Positions 29,644 through 40,035 of a DNA stretch of 46,076 nucleotides are shown one piece after another. This DNA is from Blattamonas nauphoetae (lineage: Eukaryota; Preaxostyla; Oxymonadida): the NCBI GenBank assembly GCA_033064195.1, contig JARBJD010000466.1:1-46076 (forward strand), given 5' to 3'. The notes under the pieces were generated by a model, which had not been told where the DNA came from, did not search any database, and saw only the letters and a program-made list of their open reading frames with translations. Position 1 is the stretch's first letter. Each line of letters opens with the position of its first letter. The translations under genes were made by a program, and so were the position numbers.

Positions 29644-32600
29644 TTATTCAATAATATAATCAGTAGCTTTCAGTCCATGAATGAATGGAGGACACGATTC
29701 ATTTTCAAGTACGATTGCCTTCAGATGAATTCCACTGAGACTGAGTTTCTGTTGTTGTATTTTGGCTATCTCAAATCCATTTGTATTCTCTTCGCTCACG
29801 ATTCTTCTCGTCTGGAACGCATCATTCTGATGCTTGAACCGTTTTACGGTGAAGTTCAGTGTTGTAGTCACAGTTTTCTCTCCGTTTAGGCACTTCACAT
29901 AATCTTCGCTTGTGATGTTTGTTTTCTTTAGAGACACTCCTTTGATCTTACATTTCTCATCGAGAGAGTAACACTTGGGTGCAAGACAGATCATCTGCTC
30001 ACCTTCCTTTTCAATAGCTAATCCCAACAGTTTCTTCTCATCATCGACACCCTTTTCAGGATTGGGAAACCATTCATATTTGTGTGCATCATAGAATTCC
30101 TTGTCAGCAGTAACGTGTTCAAATTGTTGGTGAATACCAGCATTCGGATCACCTGCAATTGCCCAATATGCAGAGTCAGTGTCACCATCACAGAAGTGAA
30201 TCTTGTTCATGTCTAGACATTTGTACATGAAGTTGTAGATGAAATTCAGATACCAGAACTTGGCATTGTCGAGTGTGAACACTGCTTCTTGCAGACATGT
30301 TTTACACGATGCTTTCTCTCGATCTTCGATCACAATGTAGTTGTCCTCATTGATTTCTCTTGTCGCTACAAATCCTTTCATCATCTGTTTCAAATATGTT
30401 CTCTTCTCATTGCAGATTGTGATTGAGTTGTACTTCTCAGTGTTCATTCCATCGTATCCATAACTTCCATTCAAGTTGGTCTTACAGAATTGTTCCTTTC
30501 CTTTGTTTCCAACCTTCATTGCTTCTATCCGATCATTCATAAATGAGGTCACAAATGGTTCAAATCCAGCATGTCTCGAGAATACCATCACACTTCGGAC
30601 TTCGTCGACAATGAAGTGGCAATAGTCGATGAGGAACCACAGATAGTATGTCGAAAAGAACATATACTGATCGTGTGTGCTCAAGAGTTGGGTCAGCTTT
30701 CTTTGTTTGTCATCAGTCTTCAATCCATGTTTCTTCATCAAAGCATAAGTCTTCTCTCCAATGTTTTCTTCTGTTGTATTGACCACAATGTTTCTGAAGA
30801 TTGGTGGGAAGTTAATGAAATCATTTGTGTACTGTTCATCGATGTGTCCTTTCAGTTCTGCAACGAACAATGTCTTCTGATTCTTGTCTTCAATGATCTT
30901 GCGACATTCCTTATCTCCCGTTGCAGTGTACAGACATCTTCCTGGCATGTACATTCTGTGATTGGTGTATGGATTGTTCTTGTTCTTGATTGATGAGAAT
31001 GCACTTGGGTAGAGAGAATTAAAATCAACACCACAGACATGAGTCATTTTATGTTCAGTATCTTTTGAGATAACTCTTCCATCTTCATATGTGAAGTGAT
31101 TGATCGGTGTCACATCTTTTATATTCTGTCGGTGTTGAACATTCGATAATCCACCAGTCACTGCTGCCCTCAACTTGTGATATGTCTGTTCATGTGTCAG
31201 AGTCATTGGTAGTGATTTCCAGATGCAATACTTCTTCAGTTGAATTCTCAATCTAGTGAGATGCTCATCTTTGTCTGACTTGTAGGTGTTGCAGTAATCA
31301 CAGCAGATCTTTACGTTCTCTTTTGAATGTCCTTTCGAATTGTCGATTCTATCCAGTGTTGGTCGAACTGCTTGTGAGAAGTGACTCTTGCAGATATAGC
31401 ACACTCTCTTGCACTGTTGAACGAACCACTCATAGTCTGCTTCAGTGACATTTTTATCAGTACTGCGATGAGCTTTCTGGTCTTGATAGATGTACGATGC
31501 AACCTTGTACTTCCAGTACTGCTTCGTGATTTTTATGTCACCAGATTGATCCACTCCATTGAAATCATCATCGATATCAAAATCCTTATACGCGCACGCA
31601 TACTTGATTGCAGAAGCATTTGCTGACAGTGAGAGATTGTGCAACATGTCCACTTTGTATTGGAAGTTCAGATCAATCAGATTATCCAACGGAGCAATCA
31701 TACATTCGACATCTCTGATGTTGTAGAATTTCAGGTATTCCCATCTGTTCTTGAATCCTTGTTTGTTCCAATCATCAAGGTACATTTGGTAATCGCTGTC
31801 GGACATTTCACTGTTGTTCAGACTCGAATAGAATTCATATTTGGAGAATGGTTCTTGTTTGCTCAGCACTGCATCGTAGTCTGAAGAGTCGAATGATTCG
31901 TAAGCAAAGAATGATTTCTGAAGTGTTGTGTTTCCTCCAAAAGCCTTCACTGCATTATCCAAAGTCATTGGTCCTGTGTACGACATCATGTCAATGAAGC
32001 GAAGCACCTGTTGTGTCTTCTCATGTCTGATCAATACCTGCTTGTACTTCGTTGTGGATCCAAGGAAACTCACCACTTTCCAATCCTTGTCAACGAGATC
32101 ACGGAAGATGAGGTTTATGTCAAATCTGGAACTGTTGAACCCAATCACACTGACTTCATTCTGAGAGGGTATTTCTGGATCTTCATAGTAGTTGTCCTCT
32201 CGAACTGTCTCAGCGTATTTGAAGAGTTCTCTGATCCATTGCTTCACGAAGTCCTTTCCATCTCGAAGATCATAATAGATTGACTTCACACCTGATTTTG
32301 TCTTAATTGATGATGCAACGGAGAGAGGCTTCAGATGAGAAATCAACTGAGTATTGCCATCAGAGAATAGATTATCAAGAATGAGATCTTCCATCGTTTC
32401 GAAATCGTACGTGATGTTGTACTGCGTTGGTTTGAACTCGTCTTGTCTCTTATGTGCCATCAGAAATTCATAAGTTCTATTGTTGAGGATATGTGGAACA
32501 TATGGTCTTGGTGTTTTGTCAAGAGTGATCTTCTTCACATGTTTTCCATCAAGCTCTTTGCACTCTTTGAGATGCTTCTCGTAGTATGTCTTGAAGTGAG

Positions 32601-33012
32601 AATCCTTGACTTGGAATCCTCTTGACTGACAATACGGACAGAGTTTATATCCAGTGATTTTCTCAGGATCAACAATGAACATGACATGAACGAGAGTTGC
32701 AGTGAGTGGAATCATCGGAAGTGGGAGAACACGAGCATCATCATTTTCGTTGACATACGATTGACTTAGGAAATAGCGCTTCTTGTCTTCGTCAAATTCA
32801 TAAATGTGAACTGTGATGTTAAATTCTTGCATGACTGTCTCCATATCACATGCAATATCAAATCCAGGATATTTTCGCAAGTGCTCAGTAAGTTGATGTG
32901 GTTTGAGATGGGTCAGCTTCTTATGCACAGCGAACAATCGTTTTGCTTCAACGTTTCTCATATTTATTGACATCTTTTTCCCAGGCACTTCAGGAAGGGT
33001 GAGGAACGACAA
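29644..33012 (-). CDS. Polinton protein-primed DNA polymerase B (1122+ aa)
   Basis: Replicates the element by protein priming. Exonuclease motifs: YDFETM (202-207), FNSSRFDINLI (292-302), YNIRDVE (430-436). Polymerase motifs: DFNSLYPS (663-670), KTNLNGSYG (844-852), DGDTDS (942-947). An early Cys/His cluster (C125, C128, H147, C151) looks like a zinc finger. An HNH-type zinc domain is embedded at about 500-600, between exonuclease and palm. The frame stays open upstream to 33159 with coding character ('RFPVAGKANAILTEHIKTRN'), so the N terminus is probably longer than the ORF given; the start is uncertain and no clear T-rich box was found. The polymerase domain looks whole. Confidence 0.92.
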   Translation of the reverse strand: MSFLTLPEVPGKKMSINMRNVEAKRLFAVHKKLTHLKPHQLTEHLRKYPGFDIACDMETVMQEFNITVHIYEFDEDKKRYFLSQSYVNENDDARVLPLPMIPLTATLVHVMFIVDPEKITGYKLCPYCQSRGFQVKDSHFKTYYEKHLKECKELDGKHVKKITLDKTPRPYVPHILNNRTYEFLMAHKRQDEFKPTQYNITYDFETMEDLILDNLFSDGNTQLISHLKPLSVASSIKTKSGVKSIYYDLRDGKDFVKQWIRELFKYAETVREDNYYEDPEIPSQNEVSVIGFNSSRFDINLIFRDLVDKDWKVVSFLGSTTKYKQVLIRHEKTQQVLRFIDMMSYTGPMTLDNAVKAFGGNTTLQKSFFAYESFDSSDYDAVLSKQEPFSKYEFYSSLNNSEMSDSDYQMYLDDWNKQGFKNRWEYLKFYNIRDVECMIAPLDNLIDLNFQYKVDMLHNLSLSANASAIKYACAYKDFDIDDDFNGVDQSGDIKITKQYWKYKVASYIYQDQKAHRSTDKNVTEADYEWFVQQCKRVCYICKSHFSQAVRPTLDRIDNSKGHSKENVKICCDYCNTYKSDKDEHLTRLRIQLKKYCIWKSLPMTLTHEQTYHKLRAAVTGGLSNVQHRQNIKDVTPINHFTYEDGRVISKDTEHKMTHVCGVDFNSLYPSAFSSIKNKNNPYTNHRMYMPGRCLYTATGDKECRKIIEDKNQKTLFVAELKGHIDEQYTNDFINFPPIFRNIVVNTTEENIGEKTYALMKKHGLKTDDKQRKLTQLLSTHDQYMFFSTYYLWFLIDYCHFIVDEVRSVMVFSRHAGFEPFVTSFMNDRIEAMKVGNKGKEQFCKTNLNGSYGYDGMNTEKYNSITICNEKRTYLKQMMKGFVATREINEDNYIVIEDREKASCKTCLQEAVFTLDNAKFWYLNFIYNFMYKCLDMNKIHFCDGDTDSAYWAIAGDPNAGIHQQFEHVTADKEFYDAHKYEWFPNPEKGVDDEKKLLGLAIEKEGEQMICLAPKCYSLDEKCKIKGVSLKKTNITSEDYVKCLNGEKTVTTTLNFTVKRFKHQNDAFQTRRIVSEENTNGFEIAKIQQQKLSLSGIHLKAIVLENESCPPFIHGLKATDYIIE
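31288..31401 (-). other. HNH-type zinc domain inside PolB
   Basis: Residues 538-575 of the polymerase: CYIC (538-541), then LDRIDNSKGHSKEN (553-566) and CCDYCN (570-575). The spacing C-x2-C ... D, H562, N566 ... C-x2-C is that of an HNH endonuclease fold with a structural zinc. It is in frame and flanked by polymerase sequence on both sides. Confidence 0.75.
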
Positions 33013-33159
33013 TGATTGAAAGAAGCAGATGTTGAACTCAGAATCGATGTACCGAACGTTTCTCGTTTTGATGTGTTCAGTGAGAATCGCATTTGCTTTT
33101 CCTGCAACTGGGAATCGATAGACTGCAACCAGAATGGAGTGGAATGCTATGGGTCGAAA

Positions 33160-33470
33160 TTATTCGCTTTCAAGAAAAGTTCGATCGAATTTCTCCGAAC
33201 CCATATTTTTCATTTTTTGAATTTCTCCGTATCACCACTTTCGATCAAAGTGTTTTTTGTTGAATAAGGATAATTTGAGCATAATCAGCCACAATTTCAC
33301 ACCAAGAAGTCCTGCTGGGAACCCAATCCTGCTTCCAGGTTCATCAAGGATGCCGAAAAGGTCATCCAGGAGGAGAGGGCTGACCCCGTTCAACTCTGTG
33401 AAGAGCCTGGCGGAGAAAGTCAGGTATCTTGATGTGAAATGGTGAAGTGATTAACTCAAATCGATGATCG
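33160..33470 (+). other. Polinton-host junction zone with exon-like patch
   Basis: The end of Polinton segment B must lie in or near this stretch. At 33294-33437 a + strand frame reads 'HTKKSCWEPNPASRFIKDAE' and 'VIQEERADPVQLC', which looks coding, but I cannot name a family and no start is visible. No terminal repeat was identified. Confidence 0.3.
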
Positions 33471-33559
33471 GTGAAGTGTGTGAAGTGGTGTTTCTATGAA
33501 GAGAAGAGAAAGAATTATGAGAAGGTAATGAAGGAAGGGAAGGTAAGGAAGGAAGGGAA

Positions 33560-33767
33560 GTCAATGAAGGAACTGAAAAGTATGAATGAACAGAAGGGAG
33601 AGAAGGAACAGAAGGCAATGAAGGAACAGAAGGCAATGAAGGAACAGAAGGGAGAGAAGGAACGGAAGGTAATGAATGAACGGAAGGGAAAGAAGGAACA
33701 GAAGGGAGAGAAGGAACAGAAGGTAATGAAGGAACTGAAGGTGAAGGAAGAGAAGGTAATGAAGAAA
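33560..33767 (+). repeat. 18-bp minisatellite (Lys/Glu-coding)
   Basis: Units of GAAGGAACAGAAGG(CAAT/GAGA/TAAT) repeat about ten times with point variation. The period of 18 bp keeps one + strand frame open (33471-33776), which would encode 'KEQKGE/MKEQKA' hexads. Lead-in and tail are the same purine-rich sequence in looser form. Whether it is translated is unknown. Confidence 0.8.
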
Positions 33768-33921
33768 GAGAACTGAATCTTGAAGAAGTTACAGAAAAAG
33801 TAATCCGACAGGCACGTGTGCACTATCGGAGTGTCCTCCGCCCTCTCGTAGACAGCCCTCTCTTTGTTGTCGACAGCCTGCTTCTCGTGCGTGGACACGA
33901 TACAGCAGAAACTGTCTTCGC

Positions 33922-33974
33922 CCTCACTCACTAGGGCTGCTGTGAGTGAGGCCCCTTGGCGCCGGAAGCCAAGG
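33922..33974. repeat. Two back-to-back perfect stem-loops
   Basis: CCTCACTCAC-TAGGGCTGCT-GTGAGTGAGG (33922-33951) is followed after two bases by CCTTGGC-GCCGGAA-GCCAAGG (33954-33974). Both stems are perfect (10 and 7 bp). They lie next to the 3' end of the broken transposase gene. Confidence 0.75.
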
Positions 33975-33995
33975 TACTGCTTCATCCCATCCACC

Positions 33996-35902
33996 CTCAA
34001 CATGGTAAACTTGTGAGTGGATGGGAACTGAGTGTGCCTATGAAAAGAATATATGAAAATAAAAAAACAAACTTGTGGAAGCAGTGACGGGTCTGAAGGC
34101 CATCTGTGGTGTGGACCTGGCCAGATAGTCCGTGTGTGAAAAAATCAAATAAAGAGTCTGAAGACGTAATAGGAGAAACTAAATGATGATCAACATAATT
34201 TGTGAGAAAACCAAACTCAGAGTCACACACGTTTTTTCCGTGCTGCTCTGAAAATAAAGAGTATGTAACAGTTTTTCTCCGAAGGGGAGAATGCTTGGAC
34301 GAAAGTAAGAAACCTAAGAAATACTGGTTGCGAAAGTGCGGGCCAGCATCTGTAAAAATAAAAATATTCTTTTGATGAACATAATCTTGCATGTCGAGAA
34401 CATCTGAAAGACATTCTTCGACGAAGCGGTGATCGTGTGTAGTGATGGGAGACAGAAAGTTGTGATGTGTTAAAATTAATTGGTTGTGATGTGTGTGATA
34501 TACCGAAATGCATAAATGCGAAACGGAAGTATTAACGAAAAGTCATGACCAATCTGGTCACGAGATAAAGGAAGATGCCAATTTTCTTTAAAATCAAGAA
34601 CGATGACCAAAGAGTCATCGGTGAGGTGAGATATTGTCTTGTTGTAAAAATCGCGTTGTTTTTGTGCGATAATCTTGTGTTTTTTATTTCTTCTATTTCT
34701 TTTTTTTCTTTTCTGGTATCTGTTTGTTTTGTGATGCCAGAGTTTTATGTTTTTTTCTAGGAAATCTCCACGAGCACATACACTGCATAGGTCCGTCCGA
34801 CATTCTGGTTTCCTCAGGAATCTTGTTTTCGGCAAAATGTTGAGTAATGCATCGTGGTCTTTCCTTCTTCCTTTAATTTGTTGTATAAGTCTTTTTTTGT
34901 TGTATGGAGTAATCTTTTTCTGGTTTTTGTTTTGTTTTTGTTTGTTTTTGTGTTTTGTTTTGGCTGTGTGGAGTGAGATTGCCAAATGAAGAGGTGGTTT
35001 GGATGGTGGGAGCTGTCAATATTGGACTAGGAGGGCAGACAAAATCGACGTCGCTCTCGTCTAACGTATCTTCTATTGTCTTCTCTAAATGTAACAAGTT
35101 GAGAGATAATCAGGACAAACTTTGCTTTTTCTGTTTCTTCTTTGAGAGCCTTTTTTGGTTTTTACAGCTTGGTGCAGTATTTTCGATTATATCGTTCATC
35201 AATTGACTGCCTTCTTCGATTAAGAAATCCTGAGACGAATGCTGAAGAAAAAGAGAGAAACAAACGGGTTTTATTTGTCGTTGATGCTGAGGAGGAGAGT
35301 GAATCGTTTGTGATTCAGTATCGTATAAGGACTTTGCGTAGTAATACTGATTTTCAGTTATTTTGAATCCGTAGTCTTTGGCCTCTTGGAAGCTGCAGGC
35401 CTGGGTCACACATTGCAGCAACTTTATACCATCCCCGCGTTCAAGCTGTTCATGTAATTGTGACAGGCTTTGGAGCAGTTGAGTGAAGTATGCTTAAAGA
35501 AGTGAGGGTAAATGAGAAGTAAAAGACCCAAACCGGTGTAATGGTTGAGAATTTTCTTTCTAATCGGTATCATTTCGTTCCGACTCTTTAGTGCGCTGAG
35601 GAGTGGCGCCGCGGGTTCGTCTTCACAGAGTTCGCTGAGTAGCTTGAAAATGCTTTGGCCGTGTCCACTCCTTGTTGATTTAGCTTTTCTAAAGTATTCT
35701 TCCATTTGTGTTGATTAATCAATGGGTATATAATATTGGTGAGGAAAGACGTGTTAATCCCATATTCTCTTCTTTGATCCAGCGTCCACGCTCCCTCCCC
35801 ACTCTTTGGTCCTCCCACAAGAACATTCCCACACATTGTCCCTCGCTCGGACGTTCCATCATCTGATTTCAGAGTACCAATGCTTTTGAACTGGTTTCTC
35901 AT
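33996..35902 (-). pseudogene. DDE-type transposase gene, broken
   Basis: Minus-strand pieces in order: 35902-35588 ('MRNQFKSIGTLKSDDG'), 35705-35424, 35421-35110 (ending in a Lys-rich stretch), 34985-34476 and 34392-33997. The fourth has a Cys cluster ('CSVCARGDF'), then 'SLVIVLDFKENWHLP'. The last has 'NIFIFTDAGPHFRNQYFLG' and 'SLFSEQHGKNVCDSEFGFLT'. Two spaced acidic motifs (DFKEN, TDAGPHF) followed by E-x-HGK-x3-D fit an RNase H-like DDE transposase core; I cannot place the family. At least four frame changes or stops separate the pieces, some of which could be introns. No terminal repeats were identified around it. Confidence 0.6.
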
Positions 35903-36158
35903 TTTCTTTTATTGATGGACTTTTATCTCTGTTTTTCGAATCATCAAACACTCCCAGAACTATAACATCACCGCCTGAAACAATGCACGTTTTCGAAGAC
36001 AAATTTCCACCCTTGACTGATCGAAATACCTATTGTCAACCTCTTAAGGTGTGAACCAAAGATGGATTAGTGAAACGCTCATGCGAAGTCGTTCACATCG
36101 GTGTGGTTATGTTGGTTGATTTGTACGTTCACTTTATTCTGTTCTCAATTCATTTCAG

Positions 36159-37570
36159 ATCAGAAATGATGACATTCAAGCGGATTTGATCCTTTTGGCG
36201 AGCAGTGGAGACTCCGGTGTGTGTTCTGTGAACACAATGAACCTCGAAGGGGAGGCTAACCTGAAAATGAAACGAGTACCAACAGTAATCAATGACTATA
36301 CTTTCACTTGTTGTCATTCGCTGCGCACTCCTTCTCTTTCATTCGACAGTTGATCCCCACACAATTATATCCAGTCGTTTGCATTCAGCATCTTCTCTAG
36401 CAGGAGAGTCTCCGACGTTATTCCATACAGCCCCACCACAACTTTCCAACTCCGATCTCAACTCCTCATCCAGCGCGAACTGGACCCTGACATGGAAAAG
36501 ATTCGCCCATTTCCCTTACAGGTGAAGATCATATCCCGACTACCAACTCGATTATTTACAGATGTATGTCCTCACACCTTCCGCTTTCTTCCACCAAACA
36601 TCTGCTCCCTCTTTTCTTCTCTTTATTGCTGTTTATCGCCATTGTCTTGTCTTTTCCCGAATTCTACTTCATTCTCTTGGCGTTATTAAGTGCACAGGTC
36701 AAGTATCAGTTCTAAATCTGTCGTCATTCGGGATCAGTTCTCTCGACGACCAGAATCCGGTTCTGACAGGATGTTATCTGAAAATTACTGAAGTCATCGT
36801 CGGAACAGTAGTTTTCACGGAGGAGACAAAAGGCCAAAACAATATTCTGGGCTCGACATCAATAACTAACCATCTCCTTCAGCGAGCTGTTCGATCTAAT
36901 GACTTCTCGTCGCCCATCACTCTCTACCCGAACAAATGTGTGCTCATTCTTGCTCACTCTAACTCCACTCTACATGAATGTTGGAGCCGCGAGACAGTAC
37001 ATCCTCTTCATGTGTGAGGACGATTTTAGGAAGATCGTCACTATCAACATGTTAGTTTTGTCGAGCGCGAGTGAGATGTATTCGTCTACTTCGTTGCCGT
37101 GGTTGCCCTTGTGGGATACAACTTGAACTTGGAGAACCAAAGACGGATGGGGAGTGGTGACTGTATCAACCATATTGCATCCACATCTGTGGAACGACGT
37201 CACGCACTGCAAGTGGAAGCCAAGGGATTGTCACTTCTGGGCGATCTGCATATGGGGAGCACTGTTGAATGTTTTCGGATTTGGTTCCGCGATTCCCCAC
37301 CAGTCATCACACATTCCACCATTCACATTTGCGTCCCTCAGTTTCTCAATCATTGGAAATATACTGGGATTTAGGACACCAGAATTGGATACTATGTCCA
37401 GTGGCAGCATGACATTGGTGATGGTGGCCGAGATCGACACTAAAAGAACAACTACATATTTCTCCTTATTCACAAGAAAAGAAAGAATCATGGTTTCTCC
37501 GTCTGACTCTCCCGCTGCTCGTCTGGACGCTCTCGAATGGACGAGACACCGACACCCTATCCGTTTCTAA
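36159..37570 (+). pseudogene. P4-type ATPase (lipid flippase) remnant
   Basis: The exon-like block 36159-36353 follows a CATTTCAG acceptor and reads 'DDIQADLILLASSGDSGVCS' then 'NTMNLEGEANLKMKR'. This is the A-domain of P4 ATPases (family form ADLILLSS...NLDGETNLK), with the DGET loop changed to EGEA. At 36730-36890 'NPVLTGCYLKITEVIVGTVV' and 'FTEETKGQNN' match the following family block (LLRGC.LRNT..VVFTGEETK). Hydrophobic text near 37220-37370 ('CHFWAICIWGALLNVFGFG') resembles the C-terminal membrane part. The DKTGT phosphorylation motif and the P/N domains are not present, so a large central part is missing. Host gene relic. Confidence 0.6.
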
Positions 37571-38313
37571 TAGGCGCAGGCACTAACACCAAGAGGATTC
37601 GAGGACCGGAAGTGTGCATTTTGTTAATTGAGCTCTTTCTTAAGGACCATCCACAGTACACCAGTCGCGCTCACTGCTCTCTCCCTCGCCATCCCGTTCT
37701 CTGAGACTCTGCCAGCAACAGCAAAATCAGGATGACACGGAGGGTCACAGGCACGTCGAGGAATCGAAGAAGACGTGAAGAGGCGGGCCAGACGTCGCTG
37801 AGCCATCCGAGTTTCGTGTCCGCTCCGTCAGCTTCGCAATCCGCGCGTCCAGCTGTGACAACGACGCTGTGAACGCCAACCCCGACACCGAGTCAGCAGC
37901 CGAAGGTGCAGGGAAGGTAAGAAGGCGCTCGAATCTCGTCGCCCTCACTCTCTCCTTATCCTCTCTTCCTCAGCTCCTCCATGGATCACTCGCAACTTGG
38001 CTGTCGTCGTCGCTCTTTGCTGTTTTCCAAGTTATCACAGAATCTGTCAATGTCACCCACTTCAGCCAGCCCAACTCGATCAACATGCAAGCGTTCAGCT
38101 CTTCTTCTCCCCTCTCGCTTCTCGGTCTGAACGTGTTTATTCACTTCCCCATCCTCTTTGTCGATGTCATCAGCTGGTAATCCGCCCCAACCGGCCTCCT
38201 GACAGAATTAACATCAATTCGTCTGTGTTCTAGAATTCTGATTATTTTCCTCTCTGTTCGGGCAGAACCACATCTTTATCTGTTCACCATCTCATCAGCA
38301 CTGGTCCTATTCT
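37571..38313. other. Unassigned, short frames only
   Basis: A + strand frame at 37869-38180 is Ser/Leu-rich ('NLVALTLSLSSLPQLLHGSL', then 'FIHFPILFVDVISW') and could carry membrane segments, possibly further flippase debris. No motif supports a name. Confidence 0.3.
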
Positions 38314-38549
38314 TCAAGGCGTCACTACCTCGAAGAGTAAGCTTAGTGGAGATGAAACGGTTGGATCACGAAATTCAACCGTATGACTCGATAACAACGA
38401 TGGCAAGAACACCAGCCAGAAAATGACCATACTTGCAGCAGGAAACTGTTCAATTCTGGTTGGGAGGATGTCTTTGAGTGCAGAGAAACGGGACACGACA
38501 CGGATTCCAACCACGCCCTTCTTGACCACGTTCCTACGATAGTTATCAC
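38314..38549 (-). pseudogene. Possible N-terminal P4-ATPase fragment, inverted
   Basis: The minus-strand text 'VVSRFSALKDILPTRIEQFP' followed by 'SMVIFWLVFLPSLL' resembles the N-terminal flippase block (ISTSKY...FLP..LFEQFRR.....FL). If correct, it lies in opposite orientation to the fragments at 36159-37570, which implies rearrangement. The similarity is short and from memory. Confidence 0.35.
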
Positions 38550-39291
38550 GTCACATACATCCGATGTTCCTTCCTGTTCATTCTCCGTTCTTCTGTACTT
38601 TTTGGAATCAACAAAGACTTGAAACTCCGTGTGTATGGTTTGATCTCCTTTTCTCTGAACTAGTTATGCACCAAACATTCTGACGTGATGTACATGAAAT
38701 GCACACGAAATATTTACAACTTAAAGTCGAAGATATGCCAGATAACACTTTAGCGATGTTTGAAACCCGATGTGCTAGCTCTCGTATTCTTGCTGAACTT
38801 CCATTGATGGAGCCGATTCAGTGCTTTCCTCATGTGATTTTGGAGGTTCCGCTGCGGTTTCTTCAACGATGAGCTGTTTGGGCGAATCTTCACCCTTTTC
38901 TTCTTGTGAGCGATGCACCGGACAGTCACAATGGCAGCAAGAGCAATTAGCATATTCGCATACTACAAAAGGCGGAAAGAACTGGCACGAGAGAGAGAGA
39001 AAAAGAATGATGCAAATGGAGTGACAAATAGGAGAAAGCCGACATGCGCCACAGACCGCGTCGTTGATCCTTCCTCTGCAATCTTGCAATAGTTCTCTGA
39101 TGGATTGGTCATATCACACACAGTGCTGATACTTATAGTGATGATTTTTCTTGTGTGGTCCAGTGTGGAGGTGAATACGATTCCAACCCTCACGCGATAC
39201 AATTTGACTGATGACAAGCCTCGCCTCGTCCTGTCGAACACGATCATAGCCGACTCCATACGGGACGAACAATTCGACGATTACTAGCGTT
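38550..39291. other. Unassigned region with possible acidic tail fragment
   Basis: The minus-strand frame 38775-39089 ends in an acidic tail ('EETAAEPPKSHEESTESAPS') preceded by Cys-rich and hydrophobic text. A + strand frame at 39105-39287 starts with a hydrophobic helix ('VLILIVMIFLVWSSVEV'). Neither can be assigned. Confidence 0.25.
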
Positions 39292-40033
39292 TTGAAGACT
39301 CGTTCGTGGCGATTCAGAAGCCGAACAGCTCACTGCAGGAGAGAAGGAGAGCGGAAGGAGCCACATGCTGATCTGACTGGACTCACACTGCCGACGCTGT
39401 CATCAGATGCAGAAGCGCAAATCACAACAAAGCAGTTCACAGGAGCACCAACAACATCTGAAGAACACAGTCCCTCTCCGAATGGATTGGACACCGGTGA
39501 TGAACAGCAGATCTATTGCGAAAGCCCGATTCTTCGAAAGCATCGTTCACTGAAACAGAACGACAAGGCGATATTTGAAAAAGAGCAACGAACAATGGGT
39601 TCAGTATCAGCTGATGAACAATCCGAACTGACTTATCTCAAAGAGGAGAACGCCCGATTGGCAGAGAAGATGTCGGACTACCAAGTTCGATCAGCATGGC
39701 TGGCTGCAGACAAAAGCACTCTGGAAAACAGTTTGGAGCGAACGAGGCAGCATATGGAGATGGTACGAGAGAACAACACGCGGCTGGAGGAGAGATTGAG
39801 GAGACGAAGAGGGAGGTGGATGAGTGGATTGGAATAAACGAGGAGAAGAGCCCTTCCATCGAGACACTCCACACGAACATTGATCAGCTCACGACTGAGC
39901 AAGACACACTCCAGACCAACCTCACAACAACCAACACCCCTCCTTTGATGACTTCGGAGACGAAATCGGATCGCATGCGATGCTCTTCACTGTCTGCTAC
40001 CAACGAGATGACTGAAAACAGACGAGCTTGTTA
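39292..40033 (+). pseudogene. Coiled-coil protein gene remnant
   Basis: The first frame (39292-39837) is polar and then turns into heptads: 'SELTYLKEENARLAEKMSDY', 'KSTLENSLERTRQHMEMVRE'. Near 39790 the coiled-coil character moves to another frame ('EIEETKREVDEWIGINEEK', 'SIETLHTNIDQLTTEQDTLQ', to 40033), so there is one frameshift, real or from sequencing. No start context or family is recognised. It resembles structural or cytoskeletal coiled-coil proteins only in a general way. Confidence 0.45.
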
Positions 40034-40035
40034 GA

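Larger units (their letters stand above)
25249..33159 (-). mobile_element. Polinton segment B (replication and integration side)
   Basis: Polinton/Maverick family. Parts in order: decayed pieces of the two orphan genes, packaging ATPase (+), coiled-coil protein (-), integrase (-) and protein-primed DNA polymerase (-). Integrase and polymerase look whole; the ATPase looks broken about once; the orphan-gene pieces are fragmentary. The overlap in gene content with segment A (two orphan genes and the ATPase start) shows that A and B come from two different Polinton copies. No terminal repeat was identified beyond the polymerase. Confidence 0.85.
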
